64,000 nucleotides of DNA from Elusimicrobiota bacterium (GTDB lineage Bacteria > Elusimicrobiota > Elusimicrobia > UBA1565 > UBA9628): positions 103,539 through 167,538 of the forward strand of contig JACQAZ010000009.1 in assembly GCA_016194705.1 (NCBI GenBank). The letters run 5' to 3'. Under the pieces are notes generated by a model that did not search any database, was not told the DNA's origin, and saw only the letters and a program-made list of their open reading frames with translations. The number at the start of each line of letters is the position of its first letter. Positions within the stretch are counted from its first letter, which is position 1. The position numbers and the translations under genes were made by a program. This document shows positions 50,999-59,122 of the stretch, piece after piece.

Positions 50999-52852
50999 AT
51001 GAAAAAGACTTTCATCATCGCCGCGCCTTGGCCGCTGCTCGCCCTCTGCGGCTCCGCCCTCGCGCTGGACCTGAAGACGCCCATCGACGGGAAAGCGCTC
51101 ATCCCCGTCGTCGTCCCGGTCGAGACGCGGATCCGGCTCCCCGAGACCGGCCTGCCGCCGTCCACGGCGGATCTCAAAGCCGGGCTCCGAACGCTCGAGG
51201 CCTCCGTTCCGATGACGGCCGCGGCGCCGTCAGTCCCGTCGCCGCTCGCCATGGGCCCCGACGCGGCCGCGCCCGCAGCGCAGCTTAAAGCCGACGCGCC
51301 TCTTGAAGATCTGCGCGCCGCGGCGCCCTCCGCCGACGGTCTCCCGGAGGCGGGCGCGGACCGGCTCTTCGACGGCGTCGAGCCGATGCGCCGCCCGCTC
51401 GTCGAGGGCTGGGAGGTCGACGGGAAGGAGTACGCCTCTACCCTCAAGATGGTCAACGAGCTTCAAGACAGCCCCGCTCCCCTGGAGGCGGTCTACCGCT
51501 TCGCCCATGAAGAGAAGCCCCTGCCCCCGGCCCGAGTCGCGAACACAGGCGTGGGGGCCGTCTCGGGCGGCGCTCTCGGCGCCGTGCTGGCCAGCGCGCT
51601 ATTCGTTCTCGGCTCAATCGTCAACGAGGTCACCGGCGGGCGCGGCATCGGCCCGTCCGAACTCGCCGTGTTCCTGAGCGTCTTCGGCTTGGGCGGCGCG
51701 TTCGTCGGCGCGATGATCGGCTGGGAGGAATCGGCCAAGCCGCAAGACGCGCGGGCCAGCATTTCCGGACGCATCCATCGCCGCACGACGGCCATGGGCG
51801 AAACGCTGTACTTCGCCGCCGAGCGCTACGGCCAAAAGATCCTCGTCGATCTAGGGGCCTACGCGTTCGCCAAGCCCATCGCCGAACCGCAGGCGCCCGC
51901 GCCCTGGCCCGCTTGGAAGAAAGCCGCGGCGGGGTTCGCCGCGGGCGCGGCGTTGGCCGTCAGCCAGTGGATTCCCCTGGTCCAGATGTTCACCTTGCCG
52001 ATGGCCGGCCCGGCCGTCGGGGCGGCGATCGGACGCGCGTTGACGGCGGGCACGGGAATCCACGGCGGCTGGCTCGGCGGCGCGCTCGGCCTGCTCGTAC
52101 CGGCGGCGGCCTTCGCTTCGTTCGCCGCCTTGCCGAGCCTCGGCATCCTGGGCGCGCTGGGCGTCCTCGTCGCGGCCCTTTCGGCCGTCGGCGCCGTCGT
52201 CGGGCTCTTCGCGGCCGACGCCGTCCGGGCCGAGGCCGCGCGCGACGACTTCCGCAACCCGGCCGACCAGTGGTGGGGCCGCCCGGAGAAGGGCCGAGCG
52301 AAGGCGGGCGGCGTCACGGCCCGACTCGACGCCGTCGCGGCGCCGCTGCGCCGCCGCGGCACGGTCAAATATTGGAACGAGGTCAGGGGCTACGGCTTCA
52401 TCGCGCCCAAGGACGGCGGCGAAGCCGTCTCCGTGATCGCCGAGAACATCGACCAGCCGACCGCGGCCTTGAAAGTATTAAGGGAAGGCGAGGAGGTCGA
52501 GTTCGAACTCGCGCAGACCCCGCAAGGCGCGATCGCCGTCAAGGTCCTGCCGGTCCGTCTGCTGCCGCAAACGCCGTCGTCGACGCACAAGCAGCGCGGC
52601 TTCGCGAACTGGCGCTTGGTCGCGGGCATCGCCGCCGCGGGGCTCGCCGCGGTCGTCATCGGGATGGTCTCGAAGGTCGCCTTGGCCGTCGTACTCGTCG
52701 TGGTCGCAGGCGGTCTCACGAACCACCACGGCGAGCTCATCGCCGAGCCGATCAGCGTTTCATCGAAGAGGAAGAAAGCCGTGGTCTCGTTGTCGTTCGC
52801 GACGGGGGCCCTCATCGCCGCCGCCGCGCTGCTCATCGCCGCGCAGTGGTAG
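50999..52852 (+). CDS. Exported multi-pass membrane protein with embedded cold-shock domain
   Basis: 617 residues with a signal peptide and a 160-residue soluble segment. Glycine-rich membrane segments fall around 184-242, 309-340 and 360-406. A cold-shock-like OB domain spans about 453-519 (R-G-T-V-K-Y-W-N-E-V-R-G-Y-G-F-I-A-P, later R-E-G-E-E-V-E-F-E-L), and further membrane segments cover 540-615. RNP1 (R-G-Y-G-F-I) is kept, whereas RNP2 is degenerate (V-S-V-I). A nucleic-acid-binding fold between membrane helices is unusual. AAGGAG lies before the ATG. The next two genes, with similar Shine-Dalgarno sites, probably share its transcript. Confidence 0.65.
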   Translation: MKKTFIIAAPWPLLALCGSALALDLKTPIDGKALIPVVVPVETRIRLPETGLPPSTADLKAGLRTLEASVPMTAAAPSVPSPLAMGPDAAAPAAQLKADAPLEDLRAAAPSADGLPEAGADRLFDGVEPMRRPLVEGWEVDGKEYASTLKMVNELQDSPAPLEAVYRFAHEEKPLPPARVANTGVGAVSGGALGAVLASALFVLGSIVNEVTGGRGIGPSELAVFLSVFGLGGAFVGAMIGWEESAKPQDARASISGRIHRRTTAMGETLYFAAERYGQKILVDLGAYAFAKPIAEPQAPAPWPAWKKAAAGFAAGAALAVSQWIPLVQMFTLPMAGPAVGAAIGRALTAGTGIHGGWLGGALGLLVPAAAFASFAALPSLGILGALGVLVAALSAVGAVVGLFAADAVRAEAARDDFRNPADQWWGRPEKGRAKAGGVTARLDAVAAPLRRRGTVKYWNEVRGYGFIAPKDGGEAVSVIAENIDQPTAALKVLREGEEVEFELAQTPQGAIAVKVLPVRLLPQTPSSTHKQRGFANWRLVAGIAAAGLAAVVIGMVSKVALAVVLVVVAGGLTNHHGELIAEPISVSSKRKKAVVSLSFATGALIAAAALLIAAQW

Positions 52853-52883
52853 TCTCAACAAAGAAAAGCAAAGGAGAAACGCA

Positions 52884-53528
52884 ATGAAAGCAACGCTCGC
52901 CGCAATGATCTTTACCGCCGTCCTCGCCCGCATAGTCGCGGCGCAGGATTTCTCGAAGGAGACTCTGACCTTGGCCGGGACGCTCGTCAACGCCGCCCGG
53001 CACGGAGGCCTGCCGGAAGGCGCCGCTCCGCGCGTCAGCGCGGCCGCGCAAGCCGCGGGGCCAAAAGACGCCGCCTCGCTCGATCCCCACGAGATCGGGA
53101 TGGTCGGCGAATGGCGCAATCTCAAGGGCTGCCGCGGCGCGGACGGCGGCCGCCAGAACATCACTTCGACGATGAACATATTCGCCGACTACACCGCCGA
53201 GGTGGTCATCCTGTCCTACCGGCAGGCGGACAGGACCTGCCAAGGGCAGCGGATCGGGAGGACCGTCGGACGGTACGCGTACTCGCTCGACGGCCCCAGC
53301 GCCGTCGAGCCGGGGGCCTATCGCACGACCTGGACGATCAAGAGCGTCAAGGTGACCGCCAACAACGGGGACGTTTGGGACCGCACCGACGAATTCGGCG
53401 GCAAGGTCAGCCGCAACACCATGAAGATCGTCGACCAGCCAGGAGAGACTTACTATTTCGTCAGCGCCGACGACGACGCAGACGGGAAATTACAGAGCAA
53501 GCCGAGCTACGCGCTGGTGCGCCCGTAA
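52884..53528 (+). CDS. Exported hypothetical protein, FSKETL-motif family member 1
   Basis: 214 residues with a signal peptide ending I-V-A-A-Q. The mature start D-F-S-K-E-T-L-T-L-A-G-T-L-V is matched in the next gene. The folded part (about 70-210) is beta-rich with a Cys pair and G-E-W-R-N-L-K-G-C, which looks like a small lipocalin-like or jelly-roll domain, though I cannot assign it. AAAGGAG precedes the ATG. Probably in an operon with the flanking genes. Confidence 0.6.
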   Translation: MKATLAAMIFTAVLARIVAAQDFSKETLTLAGTLVNAARHGGLPEGAAPRVSAAAQAAGPKDAASLDPHEIGMVGEWRNLKGCRGADGGRQNITSTMNIFADYTAEVVILSYRQADRTCQGQRIGRTVGRYAYSLDGPSAVEPGAYRTTWTIKSVKVTANNGDVWDRTDEFGGKVSRNTMKIVDQPGETYYFVSADDDADGKLQSKPSYALVRP

Positions 53529-53543
53529 GAAAGGAGAAACGAC

Positions 53544-54392
53544 ATGAAAACGATGCTCGCCGTCGCCGTGTTCGCCGCCTTGTGCCGAGCCGCCGGGGCG
53601 CAGAACTTCTCGAAAGAAACGCTGGAATCGGCCGGAGCCCTGATCAAGACCGCTCAGGAGAGCAAGGCCCGCGGCGAGGGCCGGCTCCAGGACCAGGCGC
53701 CCGCCGCCCAGGACCCCCTTGAGGGGAAGACGGTCTGCACCTTGGGGCCGCAGCAGGGCCAGGGGCGCGATGGAGGCGTCATCGCCGTTCCCGACGCCGC
53801 CTGCGGGACGGTCATCTCTTATGAGCGCCGCATGATCCGGCGCGACGGCGCCCTAATGAACGCCGAGCGGATCGTCGTGGAGCTCGACAATGCGGCCGTG
53901 GAATTCAGAGAGGAGGGCGCCGCGGGCGGTCATGACAGGCTCACGGTCGATCCGGCCTCCGGCCTCTATGTCAAGGGCGGGGCTTATTTGATGGTGGAGC
54001 CGTCGTGGACGCGGGCGCAGCGCGAGAGCTACCGGTTCTTCCAGGACAATCGCTGCGCGTATGCCGAGCTCGGAACGGGCAACGCCTTCGAGTTGGGCGC
54101 GGGAGATCGCTATCAACACAGTCTCGGTTTCATGCGGCTGACGAAGACCGGCCTGTTCTTCGCGCCGGTTTTGGGGGCGTCCTTCGACTACGATCCCAAG
54201 ACCATGGCTTTGGTGATGAAGACCGTCATCGTGCGGTTCGATCCCATGCTCCCCTCCTGGCTGGGCGGCGGGAATTCCGGTATCGGGGACAAGGTCTATT
54301 TCTCGAAGAATTATCCGCTGAAGCCGAACATGCGCGAGACCGTCTCGTTGGGATCCGGCGACATCGTCGAGTTCTCCTGCGAACGCCGGTAG
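53544..54392 (+). CDS. Exported hypothetical protein, FSKETL-motif family member 2
   Basis: 282 residues: a signal peptide, then A-Q-N-F-S-K-E-T-L-E-S-A-G-A-L-I, close to the start of the preceding protein. The rest is not similar on inspection: a beta-rich domain with several Cys (V-C-T-L-G, A-A-C-G-T, N-R-C-A-Y, E-F-S-C-E). The shared mature N-terminus may be a targeting or binding motif. The gene starts 15 bp after its neighbour behind AAAGGAG. Confidence 0.6.
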   Translation: MKTMLAVAVFAALCRAAGAQNFSKETLESAGALIKTAQESKARGEGRLQDQAPAAQDPLEGKTVCTLGPQQGQGRDGGVIAVPDAACGTVISYERRMIRRDGALMNAERIVVELDNAAVEFREEGAAGGHDRLTVDPASGLYVKGGAYLMVEPSWTRAQRESYRFFQDNRCAYAELGTGNAFELGAGDRYQHSLGFMRLTKTGLFFAPVLGASFDYDPKTMALVMKTVIVRFDPMLPSWLGGGNSGIGDKVYFSKNYPLKPNMRETVSLGSGDIVEFSCERR

Positions 54393-54435
54393 CGGGGTTG
54401 AGCGAATACGCGATCTCGCCCGGCGAGAGCGCGCT

Positions 54436-55647
54436 TTAGGCCGAGAGCCTCGCCGCCCCGGCGGGCTCGACGACGACGGCGCGCAGGCCCCGCCCCGGAT
54501 CGGCGCTGAGCCGTACGCTCAGGAAGTCTTCCGTCAGGCCCGTACGGCCGTCGAGCTCGGCGACGACGGTGCGCGCCTGTCCCACGGCGCGCGCCGCGAA
54601 GTCGGCCCTGAGTCTTTGGTCGAGGCCGCGCAAGTCCCGGGCCCTGCCCAGGATGTCCCGCTCGGGGACATGTCCCGGAGCGCGGGCCGCCTTGGTGCCG
54701 GGGCGCGCGGAGTAGCGGAAAACATGCAGGCCCGAAAAGCCGAGACTTGAGATGAAATCGACGCTCTCGCGATGCTGAGCTTGCGTCTCGCCGGGAAAGC
54801 CCGCCATGACGTCGGCGAAGAGACCGGCATGGGGCACGCGGTCTTTGAGAGCGTCTACGCGGCGGGCGTAGAATTCGGCGGAGTACCAGCGGCCCATTTG
54901 TTTGAGCACCCCGGTCGAACCCGATTGGAGCGGGGAGTGCACCGACGGGCAGAGCTTGCCGCCCGATGAGGCCATGAGGCCGATCAGGCGGTCGGTGACG
55001 TCGGTGATCTCGAGCGACGAGAGCCGGATGCGGAAGTCTCCAGGCAGCGACAGAAGACGCTCGAGCGCGGAGGCGAAATCGACTCTTCGCCCGTCGTCGT
55101 TCGACAGATAGCGCCCGAGCCGGACGCCGCAGAGCACGATCTCGGGGACTGCGCGCTCGACCAAGCCCCGAACCTCCGCCTCTAGTTCAGGATAAGGCTT
55201 GCAGGAAAGCGTCGGCCTGATGGATGGGATGACGCAGAAGCGGCACGACATGTTGCAGCCGTCCTGGATCTTGACGAAGGCGCGCGAGCGGTTGGAGAGC
55301 CCTGTGACCCCGGCCGGAGCCGCGGAGCAGCCGAGCATCGCGGGGATCGCGTCCTTGCCTTCGTTGCCGACGACCAAAGCCGCGGGGGCTTCCTTCAAGA
55401 TCGCCTGCGGATCGCGCGAGGCCAGGCACCCGGTGACGACCAGGCGCGCCGCGGGATTGCGGCGCGCGATGCGGCGCACGAGCCTCAGCGCGTCGCGGTC
55501 GGCCTCCGTGGTGACGGTGCATGTGTTCACGACACAGAGGTCGGCGTCCTCGAAGGACTCGGCCGTCTCCCCGCCGAGCCGCTCGCGCAATGCTTGCGTC
55601 TCGTACTGGTTGACGCGGCAGCCGAAAGTGTGGAAGTAAGCGCGCAC
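54436..55647 (-). CDS. mtaB: tRNA (N6-threonylcarbamoyladenosine 37) methylthiotransferase MtaB
   Basis: The 403-residue MiaB-family protein has an N-terminal UPF0004 domain (F-G-C-R-V-N-Q-Y-E-T, V-N-T-C-T-V-T, V-V-T-G-C-L-A), the radical SAM motif C-N-M-S-C-R-F-C, and a C-terminal TRAM-like tail. The G-C-R-V-N start separates MtaB from MiaB and RimO. It adds a methylthio group to t6A37 of tRNAs reading ANN codons. The start is GTG 55647. It lies 9 nt after the nucleotidyltransferase gene, apparently on the same transcript. Confidence 0.88.
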   Translation of the reverse strand: MRAYFHTFGCRVNQYETQALRERLGGETAESFEDADLCVVNTCTVTTEADRDALRLVRRIARRNPAARLVVTGCLASRDPQAILKEAPAALVVGNEGKDAIPAMLGCSAAPAGVTGLSNRSRAFVKIQDGCNMSCRFCVIPSIRPTLSCKPYPELEAEVRGLVERAVPEIVLCGVRLGRYLSNDDGRRVDFASALERLLSLPGDFRIRLSSLEITDVTDRLIGLMASSGGKLCPSVHSPLQSGSTGVLKQMGRWYSAEFYARRVDALKDRVPHAGLFADVMAGFPGETQAQHRESVDFISSLGFSGLHVFRYSARPGTKAARAPGHVPERDILGRARDLRGLDQRLRADFAARAVGQARTVVAELDGRTGLTEDFLSVRLSADPGRGLRAVVVEPAGAARLSA

Positions 55648-55656
55648 GGATCGAGC

Positions 55657-56112
55657 CTACCTTTTTTTGAGCGGCTCGCCGATGGCCGCCAGATCGGCGA
55701 GGTCCTTCGGCCGTCCGGCCGCGCGCTTGTTCTTCACGAAGACGTCCTTGCCGAGGAAAAAGACCTCCCGCTCCCCGAGCGCGCCCTTGCGGCGGCTGGA
55801 CCAAATCTCGCCTGAGGAGACGCCCGAGAGTTCGGTGATCAGGTCGATGCGCACGGGAGGGTAGCCCATCTGAATGATCTTGCCGGAGAGGATGTCCCCC
55901 TGCGTCAGAGAGAGGGACTTAAAGCCGAACCCCTCGATCGCCCGCAGGACCGCCTTGGCGTTGCGGGCGGTGGGCCTGACCCAGATATCCATGTCCCCCG
56001 TGTAGCGCGGAGCCCCCATGAAGGAGAGCGCGTAAGCGCCGACGATCACGAACTCCGCCTCGTGGCGGAGGAGGAGGTCGATGAAGTCGGCGTAATCCGG
56101 ATGCAGGTTCAA
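55657..56112 (-). CDS. Minimal nucleotidyltransferase-fold protein of an HTH-linked module
   Basis: 151 residues. The motif F-V-I-V-G-A-Y-A-L-S-F-M-G followed by R-Y-T-G-D-M-D-I-W-V gives the Gly and Asp-x-Asp residues of small nucleotidyltransferases (DUF6036-like). TTG 56112 overlaps the antitoxin-like HTH gene stop in TTGA, so the pair is coupled. HTH plus nucleotidyltransferase pairs are known in AbiE-type toxin-antitoxin systems, but this protein is shorter, so the analogy is only suggestive. Confidence 0.65.
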   Translation of the reverse strand: MNLHPDYADFIDLLLRHEAEFVIVGAYALSFMGAPRYTGDMDIWVRPTARNAKAVLRAIEGFGFKSLSLTQGDILSGKIIQMGYPPVRIDLITELSGVSSGEIWSSRRKGALGEREVFFLGKDVFVKNKRAAGRPKDLADLAAIGEPLKKR

Positions 56113-56534
56113 TCGCGGCGCTCCTTGAGCTGCAGCTCGCGCGCCAGCCGCGGCAGGCTGCGGTAGCCGGACATGTCGTAATACTGCTCGCGCAAGAGCT
56201 CCACGGCGGCGACGCGCTCGCCGGGCGGCCGGCCGAGCCAATACGCGAGGTCGGCACCTTCCTCCTCCCTGTCCACCATGCGCACCGGCGCGCGGTCGCG
56301 CGCGACGGACGCCCCGCCCGGGCCGGGCACGCGCGTGGGCGTCACGCAAAGCCCGCGGCCCAGCGCGCGGAACAGGCGCCGCAGGGTCGAGAGCTGCATG
56401 TCGACCTTGCCGGCCTCGATCTTGGCCAGGTGCGACTGCGGCAGGCCCGCGCGACGCGCGAGCTGGGCCTGCGTCAGCCCCTGCTCCTTGCGGAGCTCTC
56501 TGATCACGGCGTGCGGCTCCGGGTCGGCTGCCAT
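56109..56534 (-). CDS. XRE-family helix-turn-helix regulator
   Basis: 141 residues. Residues about 9-62 are an HTH_3 domain (L-R-K-E-Q-G-L-T-Q-A-Q-L-A-R-R-A-G-L-P-Q-S-H-L-A-K-I-E-A-G-K). The C-terminal half is charged and contains E-L-L-R-E-Q-Y-Y-D-M. ATG 56534 follows TATACT by 6 nt, so the message is probably leaderless. A palindrome placed between -35 and -10 suggests autoregulation. Confidence 0.8.
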   Translation of the reverse strand: MAADPEPHAVIRELRKEQGLTQAQLARRAGLPQSHLAKIEAGKVDMQLSTLRRLFRALGRGLCVTPTRVPGPGGASVARDRAPVRMVDREEEGADLAYWLGRPPGERVAAVELLREQYYDMSGYRSLPRLARELQLKERRD

Positions 56535-56540
56535 GGCGAT

Positions 56541-56569
56541 AGTATAATCTGTTTAAGCAGATTTGTCAA
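56541..56569 (-). promoter_or_regulatory. Promoter with an operator palindrome in its spacer
   Basis: TTGACA (56569-56564), a 17-bp spacer and TATACT (56546-56541) on the minus strand. The 18-bp near-palindrome AATCTG-TTTAAG-CAGATT (56546-56563) fills the spacer, sharing one base with the -10. The start codon follows after 6 nt. Confidence 0.75.
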
Positions 56570-56621
56570 TGTCAAATAGATATGCTTATACATATACTCG
56601 TCCGCTGCCGCCGCTGTTCAA

Positions 56622-56635
56622 GTGACTAAAGTCAC
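56622..56635. repeat. Inverted repeat GTGACT-AA-AGTCAC
   Basis: A perfect 6-bp inverted repeat with a 2-bp centre in the gap between the divergent HTH gene and the 56717 gene. It could be a regulator site for either; no partner copy was seen. Confidence 0.35.
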
Positions 56636-56716
56636 GCCCTGGCCCGCGAACTTTTGTATGATCGGGCCGTAAGATTTAGGACGCACACGACCCGAACAGG
56701 GGGGAGGCGCAACTCG

Positions 56717-57070
56717 ATGACGAAGAAGCTGCTGGCTGTGGCGGGAATCGCGATGCTGCTGGCCGCGGGGGCTCAGGCGAAGAACAAGGGGAATTTCAAG
56801 AAGGAGCATCCCCGGCGCGCCGAGGTCATTCACCGCGAGAACAAGGACAAGCGGAAATTCGACAGGGCCGAGGGCAAGGGAAAGATCACCGGGAGGCAGG
56901 AGAAGAAGCTCGACCGGGAAGAGAACCGCATCCGCCGGCAGGAGCGCGCCGAAGCCAAGGCCAACGGCGGGCACATCACCAAGGGCGAGAAGCGCCAGCT
57001 CAACCGCGAGGAGCATCGCGTCGAGAAGCAGGAAAAGAGGATGGAGAAGAAGGACGCCGCCGCAAATTAG
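56717..57070 (+). CDS. Exported small basic helical protein
   Basis: 117 residues from MTKKLLAVAG with GGGGAGG upstream and a signal peptide ending A-Q-A-K. The mature chain is a highly charged helix with internal repeats such as R-Q-E-K-K-L-D-R-E-E-N-R-I and K-G-E-K-R-Q-L-N-R-E-E-H-R-V, separated by A-N-G-G-H-I-T. Similar small periplasmic proteins occur in many Proteobacteria without known function. A terminator follows the gene. Confidence 0.7.
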   Translation: MTKKLLAVAGIAMLLAAGAQAKNKGNFKKEHPRRAEVIHRENKDKRKFDRAEGKGKITGRQEKKLDREENRIRRQERAEAKANGGHITKGEKRQLNREEHRVEKQEKRMEKKDAAAN

Positions 57071-57086
57071 AAAAGTCTTTCACAAA

Positions 57087-57126
57087 CGCCCGCGTGGAGA
57101 GTTCCGCGCGGGCGCTTTCTTTTCTT
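57087..57126 (+). terminator. Rho-independent terminator
   Basis: An 8-bp GC stem CGCCCGCG (57087-57094) with CGCGGGCG (57107-57114) and a 12-nt loop is followed by CTTTCTTTTCTT. It ends the 56717 gene and may work in reverse for the chaperone operon ending at 57125. Confidence 0.8.
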
Positions 57127-57898
57127 AGAGCGCGCCCAGCTCGTACTGGATCAGCGCGCAGGCCGTCAGCGTCGCGGTCTCGGCGCGCAGCGTGCGCGAG
57201 CCCAGGCCGAAGAGCTTGGCGCCGAGCGACTCGGCGAGCTCGATCTCTTCCTCGGAGAAGCCGCCTTCGGGCCCGATGAAGAGGTTCACGGCGAATTCTT
57301 TCTCCGCCAGCCGGGCCGAATTCTCCCGCAGCGTCTCGCCGAGGGTCTGGCGCGCGGTCGCGCCCGTGAAGCCCTCCCAGGCGACCAAGGTCAGCCCCTT
57401 TCCCTCGCAGGCCTTGATCGCGTCGCGGAACTGGATGGGCTCCTTGACCTCGGGCAGTTCCGCGCGCCGGCATTGCTTGGAAGCGGCCAGCACGATCCGG
57501 GACCAGCGCTCCTGCTTGGCCTTGTTGCGCTCGGCCTCCCGGAGGACCACGACCGTGCGCGGGGTCAGCATCGGATAGAACGCCGAGACGCCGAGCTCGG
57601 TTCCTTTCTCGAGGACCCATTCCCAGTGGGATGATTTGAGCAGGCCCTGATAGAGGTTGAGCCTCGCCGCGGGCCTGGAGGCCGGGCTCTCGAGCGTCGC
57701 GGTGAGCCGCCCGGACACCGAGCCGTCCGGGTTGATCTTCTCGATGACGCCGGAGAACCTGCCCCCTTTGCCGTTGAACAAGGTCAGCGGCTGGCCGGCC
57801 TGGTAGCGCAGGACCTTGACCAGATGATAGGCCTCGGGACCGGAAAGATGGAAGACTTTGTCGGTGAGCGCTTCGGGCGGCAGGAAGAATTGCGCCAC
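57125..57898 (-). CDS. rsmE: 16S rRNA (uracil1498-N3)-methyltransferase
   Basis: The 257-residue SPOUT-class methyltransferase has an N-terminal PUA-like part (H-L-V-K-V-L-R-Y-Q-A-G). The knot region contains K-G-T-E-L-G-V, A-S-K-Q-C-R-R-A-E-L-P and the SAM site F-I-G-P-E-G-G-F-S-E-E-E. It ends L-G-S-R-T-L-R-A-E-T-A. The start is GTG 57898, 4 nt after the dnaJ stop, the common place for rsmE behind dnaJ. Confidence 0.93.
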   Translation of the reverse strand: MAQFFLPPEALTDKVFHLSGPEAYHLVKVLRYQAGQPLTLFNGKGGRFSGVIEKINPDGSVSGRLTATLESPASRPAARLNLYQGLLKSSHWEWVLEKGTELGVSAFYPMLTPRTVVVLREAERNKAKQERWSRIVLAASKQCRRAELPEVKEPIQFRDAIKACEGKGLTLVAWEGFTGATARQTLGETLRENSARLAEKEFAVNLFIGPEGGFSEEEIELAESLGAKLFGLGSRTLRAETATLTACALIQYELGAL

Positions 57899-57902
57899 GG
57901 CC

Positions 57903-59045
57903 TCACTCCTGGCCGAAGAGCTTGTCGAAGATGCCGCCCTTACCGGCCGAGCCGCCGTTGGGATGGCCCTCGTGGAAGGACTTGGCGAACTCCTCGAGGA
58001 GCTTTCTCTGGTGCGCGGTCAGGTCCTGCGGGACCGCGATGCGCACCTTGACGATGAGGTCCCCGTGGCCGCGGCCGTGGAGCTTGGGCATGCCCTTCTC
58101 GCGCACGCGGAACATCGCCCCGTGCTGGACGCCGGCGGGCAGCTTGATCTTGGTGCGCTCGCCCGAGAGCGTGGCCAGCTCGAGCGTCGTTCCCAGCGCC
58201 GCGTCGGCGATGTCGACGCCGCGTTCCATGACGAGGTCGTCCTCGACGCGCTCGAAGCGCGGGTCGGACTTGACGCGCACCGAGACGTAGAGGTCCCCGG
58301 GCTGCGTGCCGCGCCCGCCGGCCTCGCCCTCGCCCGAGATGCGCAAGGTAGCGCCATCGTAGATGCCGGCCGGAATCTTGACGGTCAGCTTGGCCGCCTT
58401 GCGCGCGTGGCCCGCGCCGCGGCAGTCGCGGCAGGGATTTTCCACGAGCTGCCCCTCGCCATGGCACTGCGGGCAGGTCTGGGTCATCGAGAAGAAGCCC
58501 TGCGAGAATTGGACCCGGCCCGAGCCGCGGCACTGCGAGCAGCGCTTGGAACCTGAGCCCGGCTTGGCGCCGGAGCCCTTGCAGGTCTCGCAGCTTTGGC
58601 TGCGCACGAAATTGAGCGGAAGCTGGGAGCCTTTGTAGGCGTCCTCGAGGCTGACCTGGACCTCGTACTTGAGGTCCTTGCCGCGGCGCGGGCCGCGCTG
58701 ACCGCCGCCGCCTTGGCCTCCGAAAAGCCCCTCGAAGAGGTCGCCGAAGACGTCGCCGACGTCGACGCCGGCTCCGCCCTGGCCGAAGCCGCCGAATGGA
58801 TTGCCGCCGCCGGCCGCCGCGCCCGAGACTCCGGTCTCGCCGAAACGGTCGTACAGGTCCTTCTTCTTGGCGTCGGAGAGGACCTCGTAGGCCGCGTTGA
58901 TCCTGCGGAAGTTGGTCTCGGCTTCCTTGTTGCCCGGGTTGCGGTCCGGGTGGTACTTCATGGCGAGCTTGCGGTAGGCCGACTTGATCTCGGCCTCCGA
59001 TGCGTTGCGCGCCACGCCCAGCACGTTGTAGTAGTCCTCAGCCAT
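57903..59045 (-). CDS. dnaJ: Chaperone protein DnaJ
   Basis: 380 residues: a J domain with H-P-D (K-Y-H-P-D-R-N-P-G), a Gly/Phe-rich linker with long Gly runs (about 75-115), four zinc-binding repeats ([32 protein letters not shown]) and the C-terminal substrate domains. It stimulates DnaK ATPase and delivers unfolded proteins. A large inverted repeat separates it from dnaK. Confidence 0.96.
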   Translation of the reverse strand: MAEDYYNVLGVARNASEAEIKSAYRKLAMKYHPDRNPGNKEAETNFRRINAAYEVLSDAKKKDLYDRFGETGVSGAAAGGGNPFGGFGQGGAGVDVGDVFGDLFEGLFGGQGGGGQRGPRRGKDLKYEVQVSLEDAYKGSQLPLNFVRSQSCETCKGSGAKPGSGSKRCSQCRGSGRVQFSQGFFSMTQTCPQCHGEGQLVENPCRDCRGAGHARKAAKLTVKIPAGIYDGATLRISGEGEAGGRGTQPGDLYVSVRVKSDPRFERVEDDLVMERGVDIADAALGTTLELATLSGERTKIKLPAGVQHGAMFRVREKGMPKLHGRGHGDLIVKVRIAVPQDLTAHQRKLLEEFAKSFHEGHPNGGSAGKGGIFDKLFGQE

Positions 59046-59052
59046 CTAGATG

Positions 59053-59119
59053 CGGTGCCAGGCCTTCACTCTTTTCATTCAAACAAGAGTGAAGTGAAAA
59101 GAGTGAAGGCCTGGCACCG
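59053..59119. repeat. 25-bp perfect inverted repeat with competing hairpin in the dnaK-dnaJ gap
   Basis: Arms at 59053-59077 and 59095-59119 are perfectly complementary over 25 bp around a 17-nt loop. The loop itself carries AAGAGTGAAG (59085-59094), which can also pair with CTTCACTCTT (59064-59073) of the left arm. Two exclusive hairpins are therefore possible in the mRNA. It has no T-run, so it is not a standard terminator. It could be an mRNA stability or attenuation element, or a REP/MITE-type mobile palindrome. Confidence 0.8.
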
Positions 59120-59122
59120 GCG

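Noticed and set aside
50854..51288. Leaderless-looking start (TATACT 6 nt before ATG 50854) of a 144-codon frame
   Set aside because: Most of the frame overlaps the start of the 617-residue membrane-protein gene, which has a strong Shine-Dalgarno and a signal peptide. TATACT is more likely the promoter of that gene with a leader of about 140 nt.
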